In this document: piece after piece, positions 43,231 to 51,778 of the stretch
Layout: each line of letters opens with the position of its first letter
Position numbering within the stretch: the first letter of the stretch is position 1
NCBI RefSeq assembly: GCF_000971135.1
Contig: NZ_BBLW01000005.1
Location: forward strand, 124,001 to 188,000
Direction: 5' to 3'
DNA: 64,000 bases
Source: Demequina phytophila
GTDB lineage: Bacteria > Actinomycetota > Actinomycetes > Actinomycetales > Demequinaceae
Program-made: the position numbers and the translations under genes
The notes under the pieces: model-generated
Seen by the model: the letters and a program-made list of their open reading frames with translations, nothing else
What the model was told of the DNA's origin: nothing
Database searches by the model: none

Positions 43231-43907
43231 GAATGGACCTCCATCACATAGCCGGCGCCACGCCGGGTCTGGATGACATCGCTGGCGCCTACCGCGTCGA
43301 GCTTGCGCCGAAGGTAGCGGACGTAGGTCTGGACCACGTTGGAGTAGCCCTCGTAGTTCGAGTCCCACGCGTGGTCGATCAGCTCGCTGGTGCTGACCAC
43401 GCGTCCCGCGTTGCGCATCAGGTACTCGAGAACGGCGAACTCCTTGGCGGTGAGCTCGATGTCCTGGCCGCGGCAGGTGACCTCTCGTGAGGCAGGGTCG
43501 AGCGCCACCTCGCCGACGGTCAGGACAGGGTGGTCTGCCTTGGGGGAGCGGCGCAGCAGTGCCCGTACCCTGGCCAGCAGCTCGAGCACGTGGATCGGCT
43601 TCACCACGTAGTCGTCGGCTCCGCCGTCCAATCCGGTGACCCGGTTGGCGATCGTGCCCATGGCGGTGAGCATCAGGATCGGCACGTCCGGGTCGGACCG
43701 GCGGACCTCGGCGCACAGTTCGTAGCCGTCCATCGGGGATCCGTTGAGCATCACGTCGAGGATCAACAGGTCGTAGGACTCGACATCCACCTGTTCGAGG
43801 GCGGCGTCGGACGTGTGGGCAACATCGACCGCATACCCGACCTCGGTGAGGCTGCGTTGGATGATCGAGGTGAGCTTCGGTTCGTCGTCGACCACGAGGA
43901 TCCTCAT
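43227..43907 (-). CDS. Response regulator, OmpR/PhoB family
   Basis: A 226-residue regulator. The receiver domain has the acidic pocket DDE near residue 7, the phosphoacceptor aspartate in LLILDVML (about residue 52), and the conserved lysine in VVKPIHV. The C-terminal winged helix reads LTAKEFAVLEYLMRNAGRVV, ending RRGAGYVMEVHS. It is 51 bases downstream of the lipoprotein gene of the ABC operon and overlaps its kinase partner. It may sense the effect of the neighbouring exporter. Confidence 0.92.
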   Translation of the reverse strand: MRILVVDDEPKLTSIIQRSLTEVGYAVDVAHTSDAALEQVDVESYDLLILDVMLNGSPMDGYELCAEVRRSDPDVPILMLTAMGTIANRVTGLDGGADDYVVKPIHVLELLARVRALLRRSPKADHPVLTVGEVALDPASREVTCRGQDIELTAKEFAVLEYLMRNAGRVVSTSELIDHAWDSNYEGYSNVVQTYVRYLRRKLDAVGASDVIQTRRGAGYVMEVHS

Positions 43908-43958
43908 CCCAGGTCCCTCCTTTCGGTGCGCCTCGGTGGTGTCCTGATGCTACGTGGC

Positions 43959-44543
43959 TCAGTCGGCCTGCTCGGCGCCACCCGGGCTCTTGATGCCGGT
44001 GCCGGTGGCGATCTGGAGCCCCGACGCCGCGACTTCGACGGTGAAGTCGATCTCGTTCGTCGATGAGCGGTAGACGCTGTAGGCGTTCTCGGGGAAGTGG
44101 CCGGTGCCGGCGCCTCCGTCGAACCACACGGTGACGGTGCCTCCCGCGGGGATGGTCACGCCGTCGAGCGCCTGGTAGTAGGACTCCGAGGCGCCGGTGG
44201 TGGTGTCGGTCATCGTGTAGTACATCTCGAGGCCGGTGGCCTCTTGCGGCGACGTGTTCGAGATCGTCACCTGGAGGCAGTCGGGGACGTCGGCGCCTGA
44301 GGCGTCGGTGTTGTCCTCCAACAGCACTTGGGTGACCTCCAGCCCCGGGGTGGTGGAGTCGTCGACGATGGGGTCGGAGGCGACGGGAAGGACGGCGGAC
44401 GTGGCTGTTGTCGCCGTCGCGGCTGACGTGGACGACGCGGTGGTCGCCGGGGCGGCGGACGTCGAGCAGCCGGTGAGGAGCGCGAGGCCTGCGAGGCCGG
44501 CGGTGGTGGCGGCTGCGATGCGGCGGTGGAGCGGGTGGTTCAT
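43959..44543 (-). CDS. Secreted lipoprotein of unknown function
   Basis: A 194-residue protein with a lipoprotein signal ending LLTGC (Cys26), a 40-residue Ala/Ser/Thr-rich linker, then a beta-rich domain of about 120 residues (LEVTQVLLEDNTDASGADVP onward). The pattern VTISNTSPQEATGLEMYYTM resembles immunoglobulin-like accessory domains that pack against membrane partners. Its ATG overlaps the ABC-2 permease stop by one base, so it is part of the exporter operon. No enzymatic motif is seen. Confidence 0.7.
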   Translation of the reverse strand: MNHPLHRRIAAATTAGLAGLALLTGCSTSAAPATTASSTSAATATTATSAVLPVASDPIVDDSTTPGLEVTQVLLEDNTDASGADVPDCLQVTISNTSPQEATGLEMYYTMTDTTTGASESYYQALDGVTIPAGGTVTVWFDGGAGTGHFPENAYSVYRSSTNEIDFTVEVAASGLQIATGTGIKSPGGAEQAD

Positions 44544-45511
44544 CAGGACCTCCTGAGGGTGTGGATGCGGCGGCCGGATGCCGCCGCGAGGGTGAGGGCG
44601 GCGGCCGTGAAGGCGAGCGCGCCGTAGACGTAGCGGAACGTGCCGTCCCATATGAAAGCCAGGCTCTGGCCGTTGTACGTGTCCTTGATGCCGAGCGTCG
44701 CGAACGTGAAGCGCTCGTACAGCTTGGAGATGGAGCTGACCTCGAGACCGTTGCGGGCGCTCTCATACGCGGTGAAGTGGTCAAGCACCGCGTGCTCGTC
44801 CGTCTTCGCGATCGCGAGGGCCTTGAACAGTCCGCCGGGCACCTGGTTGTCAGGGTCCATCGTGTCGCCGATCTGAGGGATGACGAGCACGACCACGAGC
44901 CACGCGACCAGCAGGGTGAGCAGGGCTCCCGTCGAATTGCGGGTCAGCGTCGTGACGGCGACAGCGACGGCGCTCCAGAACAGGACGTAGACCCAGCCCG
45001 CAACTCCGGCGAGCGCTACTCGCGCCACTTCGTGCAGCCCGATCGTCGCCCCGCCGATCATCGCGACGGAGGCGAGCGCGATGACGACGATCGCCGCCAT
45101 GATCGCCGCCCACAGGACTGCGAGCCCGGCAAGTTTGCCCATCACGATCGACGTACCGGAGCGGGCGCGGGTGAGAAGCAGGTCCACGGTGCCGCGCGAG
45201 CGTTCCTTCGCGATCGCGCCGTAGCCGATCATGAGGGCGAAGAGCGCGGCGAGCACCTCCACGTACTCCATGCCGCCCCGCAGCAGCGTGAGCGGGAACA
45301 GCTGCGGGGCGGCGGGAGTGACTCCGCTGCCGGACGCGGTGACCTGGGCGACATACGCCTCGTAGTCGGCAAGCTGGGCGCGGTAGTCGAGGGAGGCGAC
45401 GATCACGGACAGGACGACGGCGACGCCGAGCGTGCCGAGCACGATCCAGACGATGCGGTCGTGGCGCAGGTCGAGCAGCTCCTTGCGAGCGAGCGTGAGG
45501 GTCTCATTCAT
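44543..45511 (-). CDS. ABC-2-type exporter permease (second subunit)
   Basis: A 322-residue membrane protein with an N-terminal cytoplasmic helix (TLARKELLDLRHDRIVW), TM1, a 180-residue mixture of loop and helices, and a total of about six membrane segments. IGYGAIAKERSRGTVDLLLT is the typical ABC-2 loop after TM2. It resembles the NosY and BcrB-type permeases. It overlaps the preceding permease gene by eight bases. The transported compound is unknown. Confidence 0.82.
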   Translation of the reverse strand: MNETLTLARKELLDLRHDRIVWIVLGTLGVAVVLSVIVASLDYRAQLADYEAYVAQVTASGSGVTPAAPQLFPLTLLRGGMEYVEVLAALFALMIGYGAIAKERSRGTVDLLLTRARSGTSIVMGKLAGLAVLWAAIMAAIVVIALASVAMIGGATIGLHEVARVALAGVAGWVYVLFWSAVAVAVTTLTRNSTGALLTLLVAWLVVVLVIPQIGDTMDPDNQVPGGLFKALAIAKTDEHAVLDHFTAYESARNGLEVSSISKLYERFTFATLGIKDTYNGQSLAFIWDGTFRYVYGALAFTAAALTLAAASGRRIHTLRRS

Positions 45512-46400
45512 GGGTTCCTCCCGTGGTGCGGTCGGCGCGGATCAGGACGGCGGCGGCGAGTGCGAGGCAGGCGAACAAGGCGACGATCAGGGCCGACGCG
45601 AGCGGTGAGCCTGTGGACGAGGACTCCAGCAGCGCGGCTGAGGCCGTCTTGAAGTGCTCGGTGATCGCCAGCGGCGAGAGCACCTGGGACAGCCAGGAGA
45701 AGGCGCCCGAGTCCTGCGCGGGAAGAGGGACCGGATTGAGAAGGGAGACGGGCCGAGCCGCGGTGCCGAGCTGCGGAATCACGAATGCGATGACGGCCCA
45801 CGCGACCACGGGTGCGAGCAGCGCGGTGCGCTCGCGCCGAAGCAGCCGCCCCGAGAGGACTCCGATGCCGGCGAATCCGATCAGCAGCAGCCAGGTGATC
45901 ACCCCGAAGCCCGCGATCGCTAGGGTCTCCGACGCGGACAGCGGACCTCCGACGAGTGCGCTGACGCTGATCCAGGTGATGATCTGGGTGATGCCCACGA
46001 GGGCCGCGAGCAGGAGGCCGAGCCCGAGCAGCCGTCCCGCCCGCAGCGCTCGTCCGTCCACGGGGCGCGTGCCGATGAGGGCCGCGGTCTCGGCCTTGCG
46101 GTCGCGCAGCGCGGACTGCACGCCGAGGGTGGCCGCCATGAGTGAGCCGATGAGCAGGACGTAGATGACGGTGTTGCGCACGTAGTACAGCGGCGACACG
46201 TCGGTGAACGGGTTGGGCTGGGTGGTGAGCCCGTCTGCCAGCACCTGGTCGTAGATCGAGGTGACGGTCACGGAGGTGCGCCAGCCGATGAAGGTGGATG
46301 CGGCCACCATCCCGAGGAACGCCGCCACGAGCGCGTACGGCGCCTTCGCGCGCACGCTCGCGAGCAGCTCATGGCGGGCGGCGGTGAGGATGGTGCTCAT
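45504..46400 (-). CDS. ABC-2-type exporter permease (first subunit)
   Basis: A 298-residue membrane protein with six hydrophobic segments. It begins MSTILTAARHELLASVRAKA, the same plan as its neighbour, and has the loop GVQSALRDRKAETAALIGTR. The start overlaps the ATPase stop by four bases. With the second permease it would make a heterodimeric channel for the ATPase encoded upstream. An upstream in-frame extension to 46529 is not conserved-looking and lies within the ATPase gene. Confidence 0.82.
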   Translation of the reverse strand: MSTILTAARHELLASVRAKAPYALVAAFLGMVAASTFIGWRTSVTVTSIYDQVLADGLTTQPNPFTDVSPLYYVRNTVIYVLLIGSLMAATLGVQSALRDRKAETAALIGTRPVDGRALRAGRLLGLGLLLAALVGITQIITWISVSALVGGPLSASETLAIAGFGVITWLLLIGFAGIGVLSGRLLRRERTALLAPVVAWAVIAFVIPQLGTAARPVSLLNPVPLPAQDSGAFSWLSQVLSPLAITEHFKTASAALLESSSTGSPLASALIVALFACLALAAAVLIRADRTTGGTHE

Positions 46401-47137
46401 GAGGTGGTGGTCCCCGCCGCGAAGTAGGCACGCTCGAGCGCGTCGTCCGTGGGGAAGGCGCCGACCGTGTCGGCCAGTGTGCCGTGGTGCACCAGGCGGC
46501 CTGATCGCAGGATCCCGATGCTGGTGCACGTCTTCGTCACCTCGGACAGCAGGTGGGTGTTCATGAAGATGGTGGTGCCCCAGTCCGCGTTGACCCGCAG
46601 GATCAGCTCGCGCAGCGCCTTGACGCCTTCGGGGTCCAGGCCTGAGGTGGGCTCGTCCAGGAACAGCACCGCGGGCTGGTGGATCAGCGCCTGCGCCAGG
46701 CCGACGCGCTGGCGCATGCCCTTGGAGAACGTCCCGACTCGTTCGCGGTCGTGGCCGGTGAAGCCCACGAACTCCAGTACCTCGCCGATGCGCGCCTCGG
46801 GGCGGCGCAGACCGGACAGGCGGGCGAAGAAGGTGAGGTTCTCCATCGTGGTGAGGTCGTCGTAGAAGGAGACGTTCTCGGGCAGGTAGCCGATCGATCG
46901 ACGTACCTGGTGGGACGCCTCGCGCACGTCGTGGCCCGCGACGGATGCGGTACCGGAGGTGGCCTTCAGGAGCGTGGTCAGGATGCTCACGGTGGTGGTC
47001 TTGCCGGCGCCGTTGTGTCCGAGCAGGCCGAAGATCTCGCCTTCGGGGATGTGCAGGGTGAGGCCGTCGAGGGCGGTGGTGGGGCCGTACCGATGGGTGA
47101 GGCTCCGAATGGAGATGGCTGCGGTCGTCATGCCCAC
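46397..47137 (-). CDS. ABC exporter ATPase (CcmA/NosF-like)
   Basis: A 246-residue ATPase. It has Walker A LLGHNGAGKTTTVS near residue 38, Q-loop IGYLPENVSFYDDLTTMENL, signature TFSKGMRQRVGLAQ, Walker B VLFLDEPTSGLDPEG and the H-loop in MNTHLLSEV. The GYLPEN form occurs in NosF-like ATPases that partner ABC-2 permeases. It is the first gene of a four-gene operon with two permeases and a lipoprotein. The 60-base upstream gap contains a tandem TGAGAG-N5-TGAGAG site. Confidence 0.9.
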   Translation of the reverse strand: MGMTTAAISIRSLTHRYGPTTALDGLTLHIPEGEIFGLLGHNGAGKTTTVSILTTLLKATSGTASVAGHDVREASHQVRRSIGYLPENVSFYDDLTTMENLTFFARLSGLRRPEARIGEVLEFVGFTGHDRERVGTFSKGMRQRVGLAQALIHQPAVLFLDEPTSGLDPEGVKALRELILRVNADWGTTIFMNTHLLSEVTKTCTSIGILRSGRLVHHGTLADTVGAFPTDDALERAYFAAGTTTS

Positions 47138-47156
47138 GACGCTAGAGAGCGGGCGA

Positions 47157-47173
47157 TGAGAGGACTGTGAGAG
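47157..47173 (-). promoter_or_regulatory. Response-regulator site before the ABC exporter operon
   Basis: TGAGAG at 47157 and 47168 on the plus strand is CTCTCA-N5-CTCTCA when read toward the operon. The 11-base period is the spacing of OmpR-family tandem sites. The same motif precedes the genes at 51684 (minus) and 51841 (plus). Confidence 0.5.
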
Positions 47174-47198
47174 CCCCCTTGTCTGCCTGTGATGCCTG

Positions 47199-47936
47199 CT
47201 AGATGGGCGCGGGGAGACGTTCGGGTGCCCCGAGGCGATGGGCGAGCACGACCGCGGTGATCGCTTCAGCGCACAGCAGAGCGATCAGGACGACGACCTG
47301 GAATCGAGCCGCTTCGGCCACGTTCGCTCCGCCGACGAGTGCGCCTGCGAATGCGCCTGGGAGGGTCACGAGGCCCACGGTGCGGGTCTGGTCGAGCGCG
47401 GGCACGAGCGCCTCGTGGATCGCGAGTCGGGTGAGTGGTCGCACTGCCTCGCGTGGCGTAGCACCCAGGGCCAACCACGCTTCGACCTCGTCGCGGTGAT
47501 CGCGCAGCGCCGCGGTGAGTCTGCGGCCGGTGAGGGTGGCGGCGGTCATCGCGCCCCCGATCACGATGCCTGAGACCGCGATCAGCGTGCGGAGGTCGCG
47601 GGTGAGGGTCGGCAGGCCCACCACGATCGTGACGGTGACGGACGCGCCAGCGAGAATCGCGACCGCGACGGACGCGAGGGCGTGCTCATGTTCTGCGATC
47701 CTGCGCGCCGCCGTCCAGGTAGCGACGGCGAGCATCACGGTGAGCACCACGATCGCCACCGGCGGTGCGGAGAAGACGCCTCGAAGGGCCAGAGCGACGA
47801 CGGTGAGCTGCGCGGCGGCGCGCAGCGACGCGAGAATGATCGCGCGCCGCTGCGGCACGCCGGCAAACGTGAGCGCGCCGATCGCGAGGACGAGCAGCAG
47901 AGCGACTCCGACGATCAGGTTCCATGGCACGCGCAT
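47199..47936 (-). CDS. FetB-family (UPF0014) membrane protein
   Basis: A 245-residue protein with seven hydrophobic segments. RRAIILASLRAAAQLTVVAL near the N-terminus and VEAWLALGATPREAVRPLTR in the middle are typical, and VGLVTLPGAFAGALVGGAN is the family signature. E. coli FetB (YbbM) works with the ATPase FetA in iron export and peroxide resistance. No FetA-like ATPase is adjacent here. It could borrow another ATPase, or use a distant one. It overlaps the histidine kinase stop by one base. Confidence 0.82.
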   Translation of the reverse strand: MRVPWNLIVGVALLLVLAIGALTFAGVPQRRAIILASLRAAAQLTVVALALRGVFSAPPVAIVVLTVMLAVATWTAARRIAEHEHALASVAVAILAGASVTVTIVVGLPTLTRDLRTLIAVSGIVIGGAMTAATLTGRRLTAALRDHRDEVEAWLALGATPREAVRPLTRLAIHEALVPALDQTRTVGLVTLPGAFAGALVGGANVAEAARFQVVVLIALLCAEAITAVVLAHRLGAPERLPAPI

Positions 47937-49282
47937 CAGTATGGTGCGGCTCCCTCGGCATCCGTGCGATCCGGTGCGGGCCCAGACGTCGCCGGGGTGG
48001 GCGCGAGTGGGAACGCGAGACGCACCTGGGTTCCCGTGGGGAAGAGGCGTGTAGGGCTGATCGACGCCTCGCCGCCGATGCGGCGCATCTGTTCGACGAT
48101 GATCGCCAGCCCCAATCCGCTTCCCTCGGGGCCGGATCCCGCCTTGCGCACGAACGGTCGCAACGCCTGGTCGATGTCGTCGATGCCCGGCCCGCCGTCG
48201 TCCACCGTCACTATCAGCTGCTCGCGTTCGGACGCGGCCGACAGGACGATCTTCGCTCCGTCGCTGCCGTGCTTGATCGCGTTGTCGAGGGCATTGCGCA
48301 GCGCCGACGTCGCCGCGACCACCGGCACAAGCGAGGGATTGTCGGCGCCGGCCACGACCTCGAGCTCCACTCCTGCGCTGTCCGCGTCGGCCAGGACGTC
48401 GGCGAGCACCGAGCGCAGCACCGTGGTGAACGCCTCCGTACTCGTGTGGGAGTCCGGTGCTGATTGGGCGCGAGCGAGCGTCAGGAGCTGTTCGACGACG
48501 TGTCGTGAGCGGGCGACGCCCTCGCCGAGATCCTCCAGCCGCGCACGAAGCTGGGTGTCATCGGGAGCAAGCGCCGCACGTTCGAGTTGCAGCGACACCG
48601 CGGTCAGCGGCAGCCGCAGCTCGTGCGCGGCCTGCATGATGAACAGCCGCTCGTGTGCGACCGTCGTCGCCACACGCTCGCGCTGGATGTTGAGGGCACT
48701 GAGGAAGCCTTGGAGCTCGCGCGGCGCTCGTGCCGCATCGAACGAGGGCATGTCGGCGCCGTCGCTATGGGCGACCTCGTCGGCGAGGGCGCGCACGGGG
48801 GCGAGCGCACGTCGCGTGGCGAGCACGAGCGCGATGAGTAGCACGGGGATGAGGATCAAGAACGGCACGATCGCCGCAAGCGCCGCCGAGCGGGCGATGT
48901 CGGTGCGCGCGGCTACCGGCTGGGCGGCGACGACAGCGGGCCCGTCGCCGATCCGTGCGATCGCGATCCGTTCGGGAACTCCGTCGATCGTCACCGTCAT
49001 CAACCCCGGGGTGGTATCCGACGGCAGGCCCGCGGCGGCGAGCGAGGTGATGTCGATGTCGGTGGTCGGGTCGTCTGCGGCGGGGCTGTCCGTCGTGAGC
49101 GTCGAGTCAGCCTGTGCGGCGCTGGCGGCAAGCGTGGCGACTTGAGTCAGCACGTCGTCCTGCAGGCTCTTGGCGCTGGTGAACGTCGACCGATATGACC
49201 ACGCTCCGCCCAGGCACGCGACGACGAGCGTCAGGGCGGCGAGCGTGACCGACAGACGGCCAGAGATCGAGTGCATGCTCAC
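47936..49282 (-). CDS. Sensor histidine kinase
   Basis: A 448-residue kinase with TM1 at residues about 10-30, a 115-residue extracytoplasmic domain, TM2 near 145-165, a HAMP-like linker, and an H-box IMQAAHELRLPLTAV. There the position usually Ser/Thr before the proline is Leu. The ATPase part has N box ALDNAIKHGS, G1 DDGGPGIDD and G2 GSGLGLAIIVEQM. The GTG at 49282 overlaps the stop of the regulator gene by four bases; an ATG six bases inside is an alternative. Confidence 0.87.
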   Translation of the reverse strand: MSMHSISGRLSVTLAALTLVVACLGGAWSYRSTFTSAKSLQDDVLTQVATLAASAAQADSTLTTDSPAADDPTTDIDITSLAAAGLPSDTTPGLMTVTIDGVPERIAIARIGDGPAVVAAQPVAARTDIARSAALAAIVPFLILIPVLLIALVLATRRALAPVRALADEVAHSDGADMPSFDAARAPRELQGFLSALNIQRERVATTVAHERLFIMQAAHELRLPLTAVSLQLERAALAPDDTQLRARLEDLGEGVARSRHVVEQLLTLARAQSAPDSHTSTEAFTTVLRSVLADVLADADSAGVELEVVAGADNPSLVPVVAATSALRNALDNAIKHGSDGAKIVLSAASEREQLIVTVDDGGPGIDDIDQALRPFVRKAGSGPEGSGLGLAIIVEQMRRIGGEASISPTRLFPTGTQVRLAFPLAPTPATSGPAPDRTDAEGAAPY

Positions 49283-49956
49283 GCGCCCTGCTCCTGTCGC
49301 GGCACCATCCACCCGACGCCACGGATGTTGCGGATCGAGTCGCTGCCGAGCTTCGCCCTCAAGCCGTGGATCGCGTACTCGATCGCGTTGCTCTCGACCT
49401 CATCGCCCCAGCCGTACACCTGATGCTCCAGATCGGTGCGGGAGAGGATCGCGCCCGGCCGCGACATGAGGGCGCGAAGGACCGCGAACTCGCGGCGGGG
49501 CAGCTCGACCCGCGTGCCGTCCTTGAGGATCGCGACATGGCTGTCGAGCTCCAGGTGCAGGTCGCCGATGTCGAGCGTCGCCGCCTGGGTGACCTCGCCG
49601 CGCCGCCTGAGCACCGCGCGCATCCGTGCCATCAGCTCGACCGATTCGAACGGTTTGACGATGTAGTCATCAGCGCCACCGTCTAGGCTGGTCACCCTGC
49701 TGCCTACGTCGTCCCGTGCGGTGACGACGATGATCGGAGTGCCCTCGCCGCCGCGCCGCAGTGCGGCGAGCAGTTCGGTGCCGTCGACGTCCGGAAGCCC
49801 TAGGTCGAGCAGGACGACGTCGTAGGTGTGCGTCTGGACGCTTGCCGCGGCAGACCGGGCATCGCGCACCCAGTCCACCGCGTAGGCGTCGTCCTCGAGG
49901 CGTCCGACCAAGGCGGCGCCCACCATCGCGTCGTCCTCGACGAGCAACACCCGCAT
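49279..49956 (-). CDS. Response regulator, OmpR/PhoB family
   Basis: A 225-residue regulator. It has EDD pocket (residues 7-9), phosphoacceptor in VVLLDLGLPDVDG, lysine in YIVKPFES and a winged-helix output domain (LPRREFAVLRALMSRPGAIL). MVPRQEQGA closes the protein. It is of the QseB/TctD-like group that pairs with kinases such as the overlapping gene. The upstream COG4705-type gene ends 17 bases before it, so regulator, kinase and FetB-like permease probably form one unit with that membrane protein. Confidence 0.92.
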   Translation of the reverse strand: MRVLLVEDDAMVGAALVGRLEDDAYAVDWVRDARSAAASVQTHTYDVVLLDLGLPDVDGTELLAALRRGGEGTPIIVVTARDDVGSRVTSLDGGADDYIVKPFESVELMARMRAVLRRRGEVTQAATLDIGDLHLELDSHVAILKDGTRVELPRREFAVLRALMSRPGAILSRTDLEHQVYGWGDEVESNAIEYAIHGLRAKLGSDSIRNIRGVGWMVPRQEQGA

Positions 49957-49973
49957 GACCGTCCTTCCTGCGC

Positions 49974-51212
49974 TTACGACTCCCCTTCGACGGTAGCGAT
50001 CGTCGACTGCAAGGCGGTGACGGCCGTGGCGCACGCGTCCTGCGTGGGCGTGCCGGCTCGCACTGCGGTAAGCGTCTCATCGATCGCGCCATCGATGGAA
50101 TGCCAGTCCGCAGGCGACTGCGGCTTCATCGCAGCCTCAGACGAGTCCCACGCGACCTCAAGGTCCTTCGCGCGGGCCTTCGCGCCCGCAAGATCACCGG
50201 TGTCCACCAGCGACCCGATGTCGTCGACGATCACCGCGATCGAGGTGAGGTCACCGATCGGGGAGGTGGCGTCCGCCTCGATCGCGGTGCGCGCGCTAGA
50301 CACGTCGGTGGTCGTGGCGGTCGCGGCGGGAGCCATCAGCAAGGCGGCGGCGGCGACTGCGACCGCGCCCGAGCCGGCCCAGGCCATGTCGCGTGCAGGG
50401 TGCACGGCAGGTGCTTGGCCCTTGGTGCGGATGCCGTGACGGCGCACGACCAGCTGCTCGCGGGCGACGAGGCCGACGATCACGATGAAGAACAGGATGC
50501 TCGTGGTCTCCGCACCCAACCCGATGCCGCCGTAGGCCTTGTCCTGCGACAGGAGGTCGCCGAGCGATGCTCCGAGCGGGCGGGTCAGTACGTAGGCGAT
50601 CCAGAACGCGACGACCGTGCTCAGGCCGAGTTTCTTGGCAGCCCACACCGCGAGGATCAGGCCGCTGAAGATGAGTGCGCCGTTGCGGAAGCCCAGCGAC
50701 AGCGCCTCGGTGGCCAGGTCACCTGCGGCGGTGCCGAGCGCGAACGTCACCAGGATCGCCCCCCAGTAGAAGCGTTCCCTGCGGGGCGTGTCGATCGAGG
50801 TGATCGCCAGGGTGCGCTCCTCGCGCCACCACACGGTGAAGACGATCGCCAGGAGCACAGCGAACACCGCGGTGCTGACGTAGAGGCTGACCCCGAAGAT
50901 GTCGGTGAAGAGGTCGGTGATCTGGGTGCCGACGATGCTGACGAGCACCACCGTCGACCAGTACAGGACCGGAACGTAGCGTCGAGAGCGCAGCTGGCCG
51001 GTGAGCACTGCGGCGAGCACCAGGAGCATCGCTCCGTCGGTGATGGCCCAGCCGAGACCGACCTGCACGGTGAGGTAGTCGGCGAAGGTCTCGCCGACCG
51101 TCGTGGACAGCACCTTGATGAGCCAGAAGGTCGCGGTGATCGCCGGAACCTTGTTCAGGAACGGCTCCAGTGAGCGTCGGGCGGTGGGATCTGTGGTGGA
51201 TCGGGTTGTCAT
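49974..51212 (-). CDS. COG4705-type membrane-anchored protein
   Basis: A 412-residue protein. The first 275 residues hold eight or more membrane segments. The repeated pattern KVPAITATFWLIKVLSTTVG and KKLGLSTVVAFWIAYVLTRP has the small internal duplication seen in COG4705. The family is uncharacterised and often linked to OmpR-type regulators, as here. The C-terminal 115 residues follow another hydrophobic segment (VAAAALLMAPAATAT) and form a soluble helical domain outside or inside the cell. The upstream CTTAG-N6-CTTAG direct repeat (51236-51251) may bind the regulator. Confidence 0.72.
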   Translation of the reverse strand: MTTRSTTDPTARRSLEPFLNKVPAITATFWLIKVLSTTVGETFADYLTVQVGLGWAITDGAMLLVLAAVLTGQLRSRRYVPVLYWSTVVLVSIVGTQITDLFTDIFGVSLYVSTAVFAVLLAIVFTVWWREERTLAITSIDTPRRERFYWGAILVTFALGTAAGDLATEALSLGFRNGALIFSGLILAVWAAKKLGLSTVVAFWIAYVLTRPLGASLGDLLSQDKAYGGIGLGAETTSILFFIVIVGLVAREQLVVRRHGIRTKGQAPAVHPARDMAWAGSGAVAVAAAALLMAPAATATTTDVSSARTAIEADATSPIGDLTSIAVIVDDIGSLVDTGDLAGAKARAKDLEVAWDSSEAAMKPQSPADWHSIDGAIDETLTAVRAGTPTQDACATAVTALQSTIATVEGES

Positions 51213-51235
51213 GGGGCCAAGGACAACCCATGAGA

Positions 51236-51251
51236 CTTAGCGCAGGCTTAG
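51236..51251 (-). promoter_or_regulatory. Tandem CTTAG repeat before the COG4705 operon
   Basis: CTTAG at 51236 and 51247, an 11-base period, 24 bases upstream of the ATG at 51212. The architecture is that of an OmpR-type site, with a sequence different from the CTCTCA sites, so a different regulator (perhaps the one at 49279) is likely. Confidence 0.4.
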
Positions 51252-51312
51252 GGCCTCGGGGCACCTCATAGTGTCGGTGTCTGTCCAGCCTCGACCGTGT
51301 CGAAATGCATGA

Positions 51313-51346
51313 AGAGGGTCCCGCGCGGGGGCACGCGGGACCCTCT
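51313..51346. terminator. Terminator after the small acidic secreted protein gene
   Basis: A perfect 13-bp stem (AGAGGGTCCCGCG with CGCGGGACCCTCT) and an 8-nt loop, 17 bases beyond the stop at 51364 on the minus strand. It isolates this gene from the COG4705 operon. Confidence 0.8.
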
Positions 51347-51363
51347 GTCTTGTTGGCAGGCCG

Positions 51364-51684
51364 TCAGTCGGTCTCGCCGGTCTCGTCGGCGTCCTGGTGT
51401 CCAGGCTCGTTCGGGTTCGCGTCCGGCCCCTGGTCGGCGCCGTCGTCGGCCTCCTCGACGCCTTCGACCTCGGTGGCGTCGTCTGCCTCGTCCACGCCCT
51501 CGACCTCGTTCGCGTCATCCGCGGTCTCGGTGTCCGCCGACTCCGTAGCCATGGCGGTCGTGGTGTCCTGGGTGGCAGCAGGGTCGGGGGTGGCTGCGTT
51601 TGCCGCAGTCGCACCACCGAAGGCCAGGCCTGCGAGGGCCAGCGCCGTCCCGCTCGCAGCCAGCTTGCGCTTCAGCGTCGTCAT
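51364..51684 (-). CDS. Small secreted acidic protein
   Basis: A 106-residue protein. It has a signal peptide (MTTLKRKLAASGTALALAGL, cleavage likely after ANA near residue 30) and a mature part of about 75 residues that is almost all Asp, Glu, Ala, Thr and Gly. Two imperfect repeats occur (ANEVEGVDEADD and ATEVEGVEEADD). There are no cysteines. The charge suggests binding of metal cations or cationic peptides, which is a guess. Its promoter region is shared with the divergent response regulator and carries a CTTTCA-N5-CTCTCA site, so the two-component system probably controls it. Confidence 0.7.
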   Translation of the reverse strand: MTTLKRKLAASGTALALAGLAFGGATAANAATPDPAATQDTTTAMATESADTETADDANEVEGVDEADDATEVEGVEEADDGADQGPDANPNEPGHQDADETGETD

Positions 51685-51749
51685 GGTAGGTCTCCTTGTT
51701 CCGTCGATCGTCGTTCGCGTCGACGGTCCTCACCTTCGCAAGGCGCCCC

Positions 51750-51766
51750 TGAGAGGATCCTGAAAG
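51750..51766 (-). promoter_or_regulatory. Response-regulator site facing the acidic secreted protein gene
   Basis: TGAGAG at 51750 and TGAAAG at 51761 on the plus strand, read toward the minus-strand gene as CTTTCA-N5-CTCTCA. It has an 11-base period and lies 66-82 bases upstream of the ATG. Confidence 0.5.
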
Positions 51767-51778
51767 CGGCTGAGGACG

